A stretch of 64,000 nucleotides of DNA, from positions 62,001 through 126,000 of the forward strand of contig JABZJS010000001.1 in NCBI GenBank assembly GCA_015257665.1, written 5' to 3'. The translations under genes were made by a program, and so were the position numbers. This document shows, in pieces, positions 25,143 through 33,639 of the stretch. The stretch is from Nanosynbacter sp. Its GTDB lineage: Bacteria > Patescibacteriota > Saccharimonadia > Saccharimonadales > Saccharimonadaceae. The notes below the pieces were generated by a model. It had not been told where the DNA came from, searched no databases, and saw only the letters and a program-made list of their open reading frames with translations. The first letter of the stretch is position 1. Each line of letters begins with the position of its first letter.

Positions 25143-26675
25143 ATGGATCAGACACTTGCACAGGAGATTTTGCGTAGTGGTCAGAGTGCGCTGCTGACAG
25201 GGCCAGCGGGCACGGGCAAGACATATGTGTTGGGGCAGTTCATCCGCCAGTGTAAGGCGGATGGCAAGTATGTGTCCGTCACTGCCACGACGGGGCTTGC
25301 AGCGACACACCTGGGCGGCAGCACCATCCACGCATGGGCGGGGATTGGCATCCACGATAGCTTGCCGAACAATTTTTTTGATCACCTGTCGAAGACGCGG
25401 CGCGATATTATTGCCAAGACAGATGTGCTTATCATCGATGAGATTAGTATGTTGCATGACTACCGCCTGGATATGATCGACGAAGTGTGCCGCCGGGTGC
25501 GTGAGGTGCCGAATCAGCCTTTTGGTGGGCTGCAGGTAGTGATGAGCGGAGACTTCTTCCAGCTGCCGCCAGTCAATCGCGATGGTGGGCGGCAGGGGAG
25601 CTTTGTGGTGCAGTCGCAAGCTTGGCGCCAGCTCGACCCAGCTATTCTGTACCTCGACCAGCAATACCGCCAGCAAAAGGGCGACGCCCTGCTAGACATC
25701 CTAACGGCTATGCGAGCTGGTGACCTGCGTCGGCGTCATGCCGAGCAATTACTGGCCCGCACAGAAGTAGAGCCACCTTATGAGAGCGACCTAACCGAGC
25801 TTCATACCGTCAATATCGATGTCGATCGGATCAACCAAGCCCGCCTAACCGAGCTGCCTGGCGATGAAGTATTATATCAGCGCAGCAGCACTGGTGGGCA
25901 AAATTATGTCGATGCGCTGCAGCGGAGTATTCTTGCGCCAGAAGTGCTAGTGCTCAAGCGAGGTGCACTGGTGATGGCTATCAAGAACGACCAAGCGCGG
26001 CGCTTTGCCAATGGGAGCATTGGCCTGGTAGCAGACTTCGAGCCAGGCACAGACTATCCTGTGGTGGAGTTTCGCAATGGCCATGTGGTGACGATGCAGC
26101 CTGACACCTGGGAACTGCGCGATGGTACGCGCAAACGGGCCAGTATCTCGCAGCTGCCACTGCGCCTGGCTTGGGCGATTACTGTGCACAAGAGCCAGGG
26201 GATGACGCTCGATAGCGCACGCATCGACCTACGCAAAGCCTTTGTCCCGGGTATGGGTTATGTAGCACTGAGCCGTGTTAAGAGCCTAGATAATATATAT
26301 CTCACTGGTATCAATCGGATGGCACTTACCATGAGCGATGAAGCATACATCATCGATACGCAGCTTCGCACCCGTGCTGTCCAAGATGCCGAGCGCTTTG
26401 CATATCTGCGCGAACAGGCTGCTCAGCGTGCTACGACGCCGCAGAAGAAGCCAACGAGTAAAACTGGCAGCACCAGCTGGGCGGCCAAGATCGCCACAAT
26501 GCGCCAGACCCACCCCAACGCCTACAAACCATGGACAAAAGCCGACGATGAGACGCTCAAGCAGGCTTTCGTCCAAGGCGTGAGCATCCGCCAGCTCAGC
26601 CGTACTCTTGGCCGGCATGAAGGCTCGATAAAAATGCGACTGCAAAAGCATTTTGGCGAGGATGCGGTGCAGTAG
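25143..26675 (+). CDS. Pif1-like SF1B DNA helicase with C-terminal Myb/SANT-like domain
   Basis: 510 aa. Helicase motifs in order: Walker A GPAGTGKT (motif I), TATTGLAA (Ia), DVLIIDEISML (II), VVMSGDFFQLPPV (III), QQYRQ (IV), LRLAWAITVHKSQGMTLD (V) and MGYVALSRVKS (VI). The last 50 residues, WTKADDETLKQAFVQGVSIRQLSRTLGRHEGSI and following, look like a SANT/Myb-type DNA-binding module. Pif1/RecD2 helicases unwind 5'-3', resolve G-quadruplexes and assist replication or recombination. TATACT at 25130-25135 ends 7 bases before ATG 25143, so this start is preferred over in-frame ATG 24987. Confidence 0.85.
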   Translation: MDQTLAQEILRSGQSALLTGPAGTGKTYVLGQFIRQCKADGKYVSVTATTGLAATHLGGSTIHAWAGIGIHDSLPNNFFDHLSKTRRDIIAKTDVLIIDEISMLHDYRLDMIDEVCRRVREVPNQPFGGLQVVMSGDFFQLPPVNRDGGRQGSFVVQSQAWRQLDPAILYLDQQYRQQKGDALLDILTAMRAGDLRRRHAEQLLARTEVEPPYESDLTELHTVNIDVDRINQARLTELPGDEVLYQRSSTGGQNYVDALQRSILAPEVLVLKRGALVMAIKNDQARRFANGSIGLVADFEPGTDYPVVEFRNGHVVTMQPDTWELRDGTRKRASISQLPLRLAWAITVHKSQGMTLDSARIDLRKAFVPGMGYVALSRVKSLDNIYLTGINRMALTMSDEAYIIDTQLRTRAVQDAERFAYLREQAAQRATTPQKKPTSKTGSTSWAAKIATMRQTHPNAYKPWTKADDETLKQAFVQGVSIRQLSRTLGRHEGSIKMRLQKHFGEDAVQ

Positions 26676-26810
26676 CGCATTGCTATCCCAAAGTCTGGGG
26701 CCGTCTCATGCTTCTCGGTGATTATAGTCAACAAAAATGAATGTTCTTGTAACGCGCTCAGCTCCTACACCAGCGTTGCAAACCGCTCAGTAGTTCCCAT
26801 AATTTACTAA

Positions 26811-26840
26811 TTGACAAATCTCCTAGATATCTCTTACAAT
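26811..26840 (+). promoter_or_regulatory. consensus promoter TTGACA-18-TACAAT
   Basis: -35 TTGACA 26811-26816, -10 TACAAT 26835-26840. The leader of about 22 bases carries AAGGAG (26858-26863) before ATG 26869. Confidence 0.7.
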
Positions 26841-26868
26841 AAAGTAATCTAGACAATAAGGAGAAAAT

Positions 26869-27689
26869 ATGGCAAATCCAGAGAGAGAGCCTTAACAGAC
26901 AGCGCTGAGCGCCGAAGCATAGAAGACTCCATGATCATCCAATCGTTGGGCCGGTTGTCGACCCATCGCGTGATCACACCAGAAAATACATCACCAGGTA
27001 CAGCTAGCATCATAAAACAACCGACAGGTGTCGCCTCCATCCGACAGAATAGTGTTTTCCTTAGCGCTCGAGAAAAGATGAAAGACACTAGCTTCATTAT
27101 GTTGGGGTATGTAAAGGAATCTCAAGCGACCATGCAGCTTAATTCACATGATATTGCCTATGTAGAGATGAACTCGTCTGGAAGGGTGTCTCTTGGAAAA
27201 AACGAGACGGGTGTAATAGCGACAAGCGGGTTGGCGGGCTGCACTGGTGTGGCTGGTTTTGCAAAAAATCGAGATGGGAAAATTCAATCGTTTGTTTCGC
27301 ATTATGATGCTCTGAGTCAGGATAGCCGCATAACAGGAAAAGATAGTCCGGTCAATCGGGATCTCTATACTTTTCGCCACCAAGTAGAAAAAGATGATAC
27401 CCAAAGTACGCCATTGTATGTTGTTTCATATCCTGCATCGAGTCGCTATGACCAGGATTATGGTAAGCGACGGGGAGTGTTTCGAGAATGGCATTATATG
27501 GATCAGATCAATACTACAGTAACGCAGCTAAGCAAAAACGCACAAGTCCTCCTCTTGCCATATGAGCTTAACTCACAAGGTCACTCTCTTGCGAGTGGCC
27601 GTATGGATGGCAAAGAAGGGATATTTTGGGATGGTGTCTATATTGATTTTGCTGACTATATTGGCGATACGGTAACTAACAAACAGTAA
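26869..27689 (+). CDS. CheD-like Cys/His protein split at an (AG)5 tract
   Basis: A strong promoter and AAGGAG lead to ATG 26869, but this frame stops at TAA 26893. The body is open in the -1 frame to TAA 27689. The two meet at a dinucleotide run (AG)5 at 26880-26889; loss of one AG unit restores MANPER followed by ALTDSAERRSIEDS. The body (about 270 aa) has GLAGCTGVAGFAKNRDG and then SFVSHYD; the spacing of Cys and His recalls the CheD/CNF1 deamidase-type cysteine hydrolase fold. That assignment is tentative. The gene may be phase-variable and off in this sequence. Confidence 0.5.
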
Positions 27690-27730
27690 CAAGTTTAGTT
27701 ATAAAGGTATAGTTGTAGTAGAATAGCTAC

Positions 27731-28846
27731 ATGCATAACGAACCAAACACACAAACCCCCACTACCGATACCACCCCAGCAACGCCACCAGAGCTAGCTG
27801 CTGCACTGCAGAGTGATGCAGACGTAGCCGCTCATACCGAGGCTCAGCCAACAAACACTGCCGCTCAGCCCGCTGCAGACGCGGCTGCCAGCGCCACTGA
27901 TATATTCCTCTGGGCCAACCAAGCCGACCGCGACAAAGACCAGCTAGAGGTGGATCTCTTCCTCTTTACCAAGGGCTATACGGTATATGCCACCAACTAT
28001 GCAGCTGAGCTCAAGGCGCAGCTCAAGGTGCTCTTCCTCTACGATATGATCACAGCAGTGCAGACGGGTGCAGCGACTGGCCTGATGGTGCGCGACTTTG
28101 AGGCGGCCAAGGCCGAGGAGAATGTCCTTGAGCGCACCACGCTCGATCGGGTAGTACACGCTCAGGAAGTGATCGAGCAGATCACCTATAGTGAGGCAGA
28201 TCTTGAGACATTCAACGAGGGTGACCATGAGTTCAAGAAGGTTAAGGGTATCATTGCGCGCTTCCGGATGGGTACAGATGGCGAGCCATTCTTTGTGGCC
28301 AAGCTGCTGCCTCAGTCGCAGGTGCTCAAGGGAGCAACCGCCTGGATGTACAGTGGTGGGTCGTTCCAGCCATTTGTGGCTGATGCTGGCCTACGCATCA
28401 CGCCGGATAATCAAGTATTAATCGTCGGCAACGATATATTTGCCTTTAGCGAGAGCAAATTTGTCCGGCTCTTTGGCTACGATGCCAAGAAGCACGCTGT
28501 GGCGGAGGAGAAGATCGCTGCCATCACGCAGCAGTTCAAGCTTACCTTGCCTGAGGGGCTCACGCTCGACCGCCTAGTGCGCGACACGCCAGCGCTGGTG
28601 ACCAAACTGCAAAAGCTCGACCCGGCGCAGGTGACACAAGACCAACTCATCGACCACGCTGACGAAATGGGCTTGGGCCTGATGACGGACGACGCGGCAG
28701 GGAGTATTATTATCATGGATGCCAAGGATGCAGCCGTTTTCGTCAATCTCCTCAACGACGACTATGTCACGAGCGACCTGACTGGCGTCAAATACGAAAT
28801 GCGCGGCAAGAAAATCTTGCGCGAGAATGAGCAACTGCCGGAGTAG
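27731..28846 (+). CDS. KwaB-like (DUF4868) protein
   Basis: 371 aa. An N-terminal Ala/Thr/Pro-rich linker (1-60) precedes a domain resembling DUF4868, the KwaB family of the Kiwa anti-phage system: IIARFRMGTDGEPFFVAKLLP, LIVGNDIFAFSESKFVRLFGYD, and the C-terminal DAAVFVNLLNDDYVTSDLTG and KYEMRGKKIL. In Kiwa, membrane protein KwaA senses phage and KwaB binds DNA. No KwaA-like membrane gene is adjacent, so this is a solo DUF4868 protein. TAGAAT 27719-27724 ends 6 bases before the ATG. Family call rests on pattern memory and needs a profile search. Confidence 0.6.
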   Translation: MHNEPNTQTPTTDTTPATPPELAAALQSDADVAAHTEAQPTNTAAQPAADAAASATDIFLWANQADRDKDQLEVDLFLFTKGYTVYATNYAAELKAQLKVLFLYDMITAVQTGAATGLMVRDFEAAKAEENVLERTTLDRVVHAQEVIEQITYSEADLETFNEGDHEFKKVKGIIARFRMGTDGEPFFVAKLLPQSQVLKGATAWMYSGGSFQPFVADAGLRITPDNQVLIVGNDIFAFSESKFVRLFGYDAKKHAVAEEKIAAITQQFKLTLPEGLTLDRLVRDTPALVTKLQKLDPAQVTQDQLIDHADEMGLGLMTDDAAGSIIIMDAKDAAVFVNLLNDDYVTSDLTGVKYEMRGKKILRENEQLPE

Positions 28847-28902
28847 GGGAGGGCACTGTATTTTTGTTGGGGTAGAGTGTTGATCTCAAGACTCTCACGC
28901 TC

Positions 28903-29037
28903 CATCTTCCCGCACTTCATCCGATGGAGTGTGAGAATCTGTTGTTGTCCCAACAGATTCTCAGCCCAACGCAAGAGGTGAACATCTGGGAGATATTCAC
29001 CCTTATAGTGTTCCGTTGGAGGGAGTGTGGGAAGGTG
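28903..29037 (+). ncRNA. structured RNA element, copy A (paired with copy B at 34766-34908)
   Basis: A closing helix 28903-28916/29024-29037 (CATCTTCCCGCACT with AGTGTGGGAAGGTG) encloses hairpin P2, 28933-28944/28951-28962 (GAGAATCTGTTG with CAACAGATTCTC), a linker with CCCAACGCAAGA, and hairpin P3, 28977-29001 (GGTGAA.ATCT-GGG-AGAT.TTCACC). A conserved CCCTTAtAGtGTTCC follows. Positions 28926-28979 are identical in the inverted copy at 34828-34881, while P3 and the closing helix differ there but remain paired. An alternative hairpin 28894-28906/28923-28935 competes with the closing helix. Not recognised as a known family. Confidence 0.6.
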
Positions 29038-29120
29038 AAACTAGTGCGAAGAAAGCGAGACGGTGTATCCACCCAATGTTCTATTTTTCTTAATCCTCTG
29101 CTGATGGTACAATAAGCATT

Positions 29121-30665
29121 ATGGCTAAGCAACAATCTACGGTGCAATTTCCAAAACATTTCCTCTGGGGCGCTGCTACAAGCGCGCATCAGGTCGAGGG
29201 TGGTATGCACAACCAGTGGTCGGAGTGGGAAAAAGCTCAGGCCAAGACCCTCGCTGCTCAGAGCCAATATCAATATGGCGACTTGCCCAACTGGTCGCAC
29301 ATTGCCACTGCCGCCAAAGATCCAAATAATTATATCTCGGGCAAAGCTGCCAACCACGCCGAGCTTTACGCGCAAGACTTCGCCCTGGCCAAGAAGATGG
29401 GCCTCACCTCGTGGCGCTTTAGTGTGGAGTGGTCGCGCATCGAGCCAGAAGAGGGCGCGTGGAATGCCGAGGCGATCAAATACTACAAGGCATACTTGGC
29501 CGCGCTGGCCGATGCTGGGCTAGAGCCAGTTGTGACACTGTTTCACTTCACGCTGCCGGTGTGGTTTGCTGCGCGTGGAGGCTTTGCGAAGCGCGATAAT
29601 GTGAAGTACTTCGTGCGCTTTGTCGATAAGCTGATGGATGAGATTGGTGCAACGGTGCGCTATGTCATTACCGTCAATGAGCCCTGCGTCTACGTGACCG
29701 AGAGCTACTACAATGGCACCTGGCCACCCAACGTCCGCAGCAAGTGGCAAACCTACCGCGTGCTGAGCAATCTTGCCTACGCGCACAACCAAGTAGCCAA
29801 AGTCCTCCATGCTAAGAGTCGGCGCTTCAAGGTGGCGGTGGCCAAGAATTCGGCCTACACCTACCCGGGCGACGACGCCTGGCTCAGCCGGGCGACAGCG
29901 CGGGTGGTGCAGTTCTTCCAGGATGATTATTTCCTGCGCAAGGTGGTGCGGCAGAGTGATTACATTGCCGTTAATTATTACTTTAGTAATCGCATCTATG
30001 GCTACCGCATACACAACCCTGAGACCACGCCAAATGATCTCGGCTGGACAATGCAGCCCGATCATCTCGAGCTTGCACTGGAGCGTCTCTGGAGCCGCTA
30101 CAAGCTGCCTTTGCTCGTGACGGAGAACGGCGTGGCCGACGAGCGCGACCAGTTCCGCAAGCAATGGCTCACTCAGTCTATCCTTGCTATGCAGCGCGCC
30201 CTTGGCAATGGGGTAGAGTTGCTGGGGTATATACACTGGAGCTTCCTCGATAACTTTGAGTGGGATAAAGGGTTTTGGCCGCGCTTTGGCCTCTTTGCGG
30301 TCGACTACAAGACGTATAAGCGGACGCCGCGCCCCAGTGCGCTATGGTTTGCTCGTGTATTGCAGCAGCAAAAGAAGCAGGCACAGCAGCCCATTGAGCC
30401 ATTGCCGTCTGTACCAGCGCGCAAGAAGCCGAGTACTAAGCCAGCTACCGCGCAGGCACAAGCTACATCATCATCGCCGCGCCCTGTTCGCTCTACACCA
30501 GCAGTACCACCCAAACCTACTCCGCCAACGCCACCCCAAACACCCCAAATGCCACCATCTACACCAGGGTCAGCGGCACGTTCGAGTGGGGTGATTACAC
30601 CGCCACGCCGACCAGCAGTCGCATCACGCAGTCGTTCACGTAGTCATAATAATCGGGAGGAATAA
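29121..30665 (+). CDS. GH1 family beta-glycosidase
   Basis: 514 aa. The (beta/alpha)8 GH1 fold is clear: N-terminal FPKHFLWGAATSAHQVEG, acid/base Glu in TVNEPCVY (near residue 187), nucleophile Glu in LLVTENGVAD (near 335) and GYIHWSFLDNFEW. Typical activity is hydrolysis of beta-glucosides or 6-phospho-beta-glucosides. The domain ends near residue 415; a Pro/Ser/Thr/Ala-rich disordered tail of about 95 aa, ending in Arg-rich SRSRS, is unusual for GH1. No signal peptide, so cytoplasmic. TACAAT 29108-29113 ends 7 bases before the ATG. yvcK follows after 3 bases. Confidence 0.9.
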   Translation: MAKQQSTVQFPKHFLWGAATSAHQVEGGMHNQWSEWEKAQAKTLAAQSQYQYGDLPNWSHIATAAKDPNNYISGKAANHAELYAQDFALAKKMGLTSWRFSVEWSRIEPEEGAWNAEAIKYYKAYLAALADAGLEPVVTLFHFTLPVWFAARGGFAKRDNVKYFVRFVDKLMDEIGATVRYVITVNEPCVYVTESYYNGTWPPNVRSKWQTYRVLSNLAYAHNQVAKVLHAKSRRFKVAVAKNSAYTYPGDDAWLSRATARVVQFFQDDYFLRKVVRQSDYIAVNYYFSNRIYGYRIHNPETTPNDLGWTMQPDHLELALERLWSRYKLPLLVTENGVADERDQFRKQWLTQSILAMQRALGNGVELLGYIHWSFLDNFEWDKGFWPRFGLFAVDYKTYKRTPRPSALWFARVLQQQKKQAQQPIEPLPSVPARKKPSTKPATAQAQATSSSPRPVRSTPAVPPKPTPPTPPQTPQMPPSTPGSAARSSGVITPPRRPAVASRSRSRSHNNREE

Positions 30666-30668
30666 TAC

Positions 30669-31667
30669 ATGACACAGAGCAATGGTGGAGCACGCGTCGT
30701 CGTCATCGGCGGCGGGACGGGGAGCTTTACGCTCCTGACAGGCCTGAGGCAGTATGCCTCGCAGGTCACAGCGCTCGTCAATATGGCAGATGATGGCGGC
30801 TCGACGGGTCAACTGCGTGATGAGCTCGGTGTCTTGCCACCTGGTGATGTGCGCCAGTGCCTCGTGGCGCTGAGCAATAGCCCCAAGGTGCGCGACCTCT
30901 TTAATTATCGCTTCGATGAGGGGAGTTTTAAGGGGCATGCCTTTGGTAATCTCTTCCTTACAGCACTTGAGAAAATGACCGGCAGCTTTGCCGAGGCGGT
31001 GGCACTAGCCAGCCAGGTGCTTAATATCGATGGGTGCGTTGTGCCCGCAACACTCAGCAATGTGACGCTTTGCGCAGAGGGTGAGGATGGTCAGCCTATC
31101 AAGGGTGAATATCTCATCTCACAGCAGGCGCTGGCGCGTCGGCCCAAGATTTGGCTTGAGCCAGAAGCTCAGGCTAACCCCGCGGCGATAGCGGCGATTC
31201 ACGCGGCAGATATGGTCGTCGTGGCTCCCGGCAACCTCTATGGTAGCTTGGCACCCGTCTTGGTCATTCGCGAGATCCAAGAGGCGCTTGCTGCCACCAA
31301 GGCACGCTGCGTCTTTGTCTGCAACCTCGTCACCAAACCTGGTCCGACGGACGGCTTCTCGGTGAGTGACTTCGCGAGTGAAATTGAGCGCCTAGCAGGC
31401 AGTCAGTTCCTCGACTATGTCGTCTTCAACAACACGCGTCCCAGCCCCGAGCTGATGGACAAGTACGCTCACGATGGTGAACTGATGGTCGAGTACGACA
31501 TGGACGAGATGCATCGCCAGCACTATCGCTACCGCGCTGCACCAGTCCTTGCGCAAGACGTGTGGGATGGTGCCCAGGCTAGCGATCCATTAGCTAGCAC
31601 GCGCAGCTTCATCCGGCACGACCCCGATGTTGTGGCGCGCCAGCTGATGCGGATATACTTTGCATAA
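30669..31667 (+). CDS. yvcK: YvcK/CofD-like gluconeogenesis factor
   Basis: 332 aa. The nucleotide-binding start VVVIGGGTGSFTLLTGLRQY and the signature NMADDGGSTGQLRDE, PPGDVRQCLVALS, KGHAFGNLFLTAL and VVAPGNLYGSLAPVL are all characteristic of the YvcK branch of the CofD-like family. YvcK binds UDP-sugars and supports cell-wall precursor supply and shape in Firmicutes and Actinobacteria. GGAGG lies before ATG. It is cotranscribed with GH1 and close to galU, consistent with control of sugar flux toward UDP-glucose and cell wall. Confidence 0.9.
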   Translation: MTQSNGGARVVVIGGGTGSFTLLTGLRQYASQVTALVNMADDGGSTGQLRDELGVLPPGDVRQCLVALSNSPKVRDLFNYRFDEGSFKGHAFGNLFLTALEKMTGSFAEAVALASQVLNIDGCVVPATLSNVTLCAEGEDGQPIKGEYLISQQALARRPKIWLEPEAQANPAAIAAIHAADMVVVAPGNLYGSLAPVLVIREIQEALAATKARCVFVCNLVTKPGPTDGFSVSDFASEIERLAGSQFLDYVVFNNTRPSPELMDKYAHDGELMVEYDMDEMHRQHYRYRAAPVLAQDVWDGAQASDPLASTRSFIRHDPDVVARQLMRIYFA

Positions 31668-31697
31668 ATATCAAGGACTGGCTATACTGTAAAGATC

Positions 31698-32486
31698 ATG
31701 GAGTATATGACGGGCCACTATCACATCTACGTTGACCTCGATCGGACGATTATCAACACCACGCAGTGGCTGCGTGAAATAGCGGAAACACTAGCGCAGC
31801 TCTACCCAGCGCAGGTGACTGCCAGGGAGTTCTTGGCAGCGCAGCCTCGCTATATGCTCCGGCCAAGGACGAATCCTACCGCCCCGACCTACGTCTTGGC
31901 GGCACAGCTTGCGGCGCTCGGCCTGGATGCGGCATCTGTTATAGAGCAGCTCGAGCAGACGACGCTGGGTAATGGTCACCTCCAATACCCAGGCGTCGCA
32001 TCGATGCTGCGCGCGCTGAGCCACTATGGCACAGTGCAGATACTGACCTATGGTGATCCCATCACCCCACACTGCAAAGCCCGCTTGTGTCCAGCAGTGC
32101 GTGCGCTCGTGGCTCAGCAGGGTGGGCAGGTGATCATTACTACCTTGCAAGATAAAGCCCAGTGGCTGCGCCGTGCTGCCGCTGCAAACCCCGGCCAAAT
32201 AATCTACCTAATCGACGATAAGCCCGTTGCTACCGCCTTTGCGCCCGAGCCAGATCCGCCCATCCGCTGCGTGCAGATCGACCACACTGGCCAGCTTACG
32301 CCGCGCTCCATCAATTGGCGCTCGGGAGATTGGCCCATTTGTCATACGTTAGCTCAAGCAACTAATATCATACAAGGAGACATCGAGTATGCAATGCACC
32401 AAAGCAATCATTCCCGTAGCAGGCTGGGGGACACGACGCCTGCCCGTCACCAAGACGATCGAAAAATGCATGCTGCCGCTAGGTAA
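31698..32486 (+). CDS. HAD-superfamily-like hydrolase
   Basis: 262 aa. The HAD motif I is YVDLDRTIINTT, motif II is ILTYGDP, and a motif III/IV-like IIYLIDDKPVATAF gives the second acidic cluster. The substrate is unknown; the position next to galU hints at a sugar phosphate. TATACT 31683-31688 ends 9 bases before ATG 31698. The last 98 bases overlap the start of galU in another frame, an unusually long overlap; the final 33 residues are Gln/His/Arg-rich and probably not part of the fold, so the stop may have been lost by a small mutation. Confidence 0.7.
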   Translation: MEYMTGHYHIYVDLDRTIINTTQWLREIAETLAQLYPAQVTAREFLAAQPRYMLRPRTNPTAPTYVLAAQLAALGLDAASVIEQLEQTTLGNGHLQYPGVASMLRALSHYGTVQILTYGDPITPHCKARLCPAVRALVAQQGGQVIITTLQDKAQWLRRAAAANPGQIIYLIDDKPVATAFAPEPDPPIRCVQIDHTGQLTPRSINWRSGDWPICHTLAQATNIIQGDIEYAMHQSNHSRSRLGDTTPARHQDDRKMHAAAR

Positions 32487-33210
32487 CCGCCCGGTAGTAG
32501 ACTACGCCGTGCAAGACTGCATCGCGGCGGGCATCCGCGATATCTACTTCGTGGTGAGCGAGCAGAGTACGCAGATTCGCGACTTCTACCGCTCTAACGT
32601 CGATCTCAATAATTATCTGCGACGCAATGGTAAGGCAGATCTCTTGCCTCTCATCGCTCCACCGAAGGTTAATCTGCACTACATGGTGCAATCGAGCTAT
32701 GGTAAGTACGGCACAGCCATCCCGGTCAGCCTCGTGGTGCCGCAGCTCGACCCTGGTGAACCAGTGGTCGTGCTGATGGGTGATGACTGTGTGTATAATG
32801 CTGATGGCACATCAGAGGTAGCGCGCCTCATTGAGGCAGCAGGGGAAGACCGCTCGGCCATCCTAGGTGTACACATGCCACCCGACCAGCTCAGCCACTA
32901 CGGCGTGCTGGATGTTGCCGATGATGGCCGGCTGCGCGGCGTGGTAGAGAAGCCAGCGCCAGGTAAGGCACCAAGCGAAATGATCAATGTCAGCAAATAC
33001 GTCCTCAGCCACGACCTCCTGCAGCGCATTGCTGCCCACGCCGACCGCGACGACATAGCGGGCGAATACTACATCACCGACCCCTTCAACGACTACCTCG
33101 CTGCTGGTGGCCACATGGCCGTCGTCCCCACCAAGGGTCACTACCTCGACACTGGCACACTCGAGACCTGGGTGGCAGCCAATAACTGGCTCCTCGAGCA
33201 TCAGGGGTAG
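32389..33210 (+). CDS. galU: UTP--glucose-1-phosphate uridylyltransferase
   Basis: 273 aa. Nucleotidyltransferase signatures: KAIIPVAGWGTRRLPVTKTIEKCMLPLGNRPVVDY (its ends given; residues 4-38), VLMGDDCVY, GVVEKPAPGKAPSEM and GHYLDTGTLETWVAAN. It makes UDP-glucose for glycans and teichoic-acid-like polymers. AAGGAG at correct spacing before ATG 32389 fixes the start, even though it lies inside the upstream HAD gene. A Rho-independent terminator follows 14 bases after the stop. Confidence 0.92.
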   Translation: MQCTKAIIPVAGWGTRRLPVTKTIEKCMLPLGNRPVVDYAVQDCIAAGIRDIYFVVSEQSTQIRDFYRSNVDLNNYLRRNGKADLLPLIAPPKVNLHYMVQSSYGKYGTAIPVSLVVPQLDPGEPVVVLMGDDCVYNADGTSEVARLIEAAGEDRSAILGVHMPPDQLSHYGVLDVADDGRLRGVVEKPAPGKAPSEMINVSKYVLSHDLLQRIAAHADRDDIAGEYYITDPFNDYLAAGGHMAVVPTKGHYLDTGTLETWVAANNWLLEHQG

Positions 33211-33223
33211 GGGAGAAATAATG

Positions 33224-33253
33224 AAAACCGGCTCCATATCAGCCGGTTTTTTT
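33224..33253 (+). terminator. galU Rho-independent terminator
   Basis: A 10-bp perfect stem (AAAACCGGCT with AGCCGGTTTT), 7-base loop, then a T run. Confidence 0.9.
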
Positions 33254-33257
33254 CTTG

Positions 33258-33369
33258 GCAAAAAACACAGCCCACCAACTGCCACGACCAAATCGGGTTT
33301 CCATGCCCGAGAATACTCGTAGTGGAGTACTCAATCAGGCGTGGCGATTGGCGGACTGTGTGGTGGGCT
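33258..33369 (-). ncRNA. structured 3' UTR / complex terminator of the small minus-strand gene
   Basis: On the minus strand a 9-bp outer helix (33361-33369 with 33269-33277, AGCCCACCA/TGGTGGGCT) begins at the stop codon of the gene at 33369-33569. It encloses a second helix 33340-33345/33281-33286 (GCCACG/CGTGGC) and two hairpins, 33314-33329 (TACTC/GAGTA) and 33293-33310 (TCGGG/CCCGA). The outer helix is followed after GTG by a six-T run (33259-33265). It is a multi-helix terminator or an RNA processed from the transcript. Confidence 0.5.
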
Positions 33370-33569
33370 TATTCAGCCTCTGTCTCGTAGCACCTAAACG
33401 ATGCTATTGCGTTTGGGTTGATGTATATATCACTCTCAGCGAGCAAGTAGTTATCGCAAATTCTCGCTTTTTGCAAGGAATCAACAAAATAACTATAGCC
33501 CTTGAAGCTATTAATTAGAACAAACGATTGTCCGTTAACCAGTGTAACTTCAATGGTGTACGGATTCAT
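33369..33569 (-). CDS. small orphan protein
   Basis: 66 aa from ATG 33569 (MNPYTIEVTLVNGQSFVL...), preceded by AAAGGA. The pattern EVTLVNGQSFVLINSFKGYSYFVDSL suggests a small beta-barrel-like fold; family unknown. The leader carries a stable hairpin (CAGAGG...CGAAGAGC with GCTCTTCG...CCTCTG, about 33592-33635) and begins in a 23-bp sequence shared with the promoter region of the gene at 58396-58650. The 3' end is a complex structured terminator. In-frame ATG 33641 is upstream of the likely transcription start and is rejected. Confidence 0.6.
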   Translation of the reverse strand: MNPYTIEVTLVNGQSFVLINSFKGYSYFVDSLQKARICDNYLLAESDIYINPNAIASFRCYETEAE

Positions 33570-33639
33570 AATAGAGTCCTTTCTTACTTCAGAGGCCGAA
33601 GAGCTGCTTTTTTGCTCTTCGAGACAAACCTCTGAGCTC

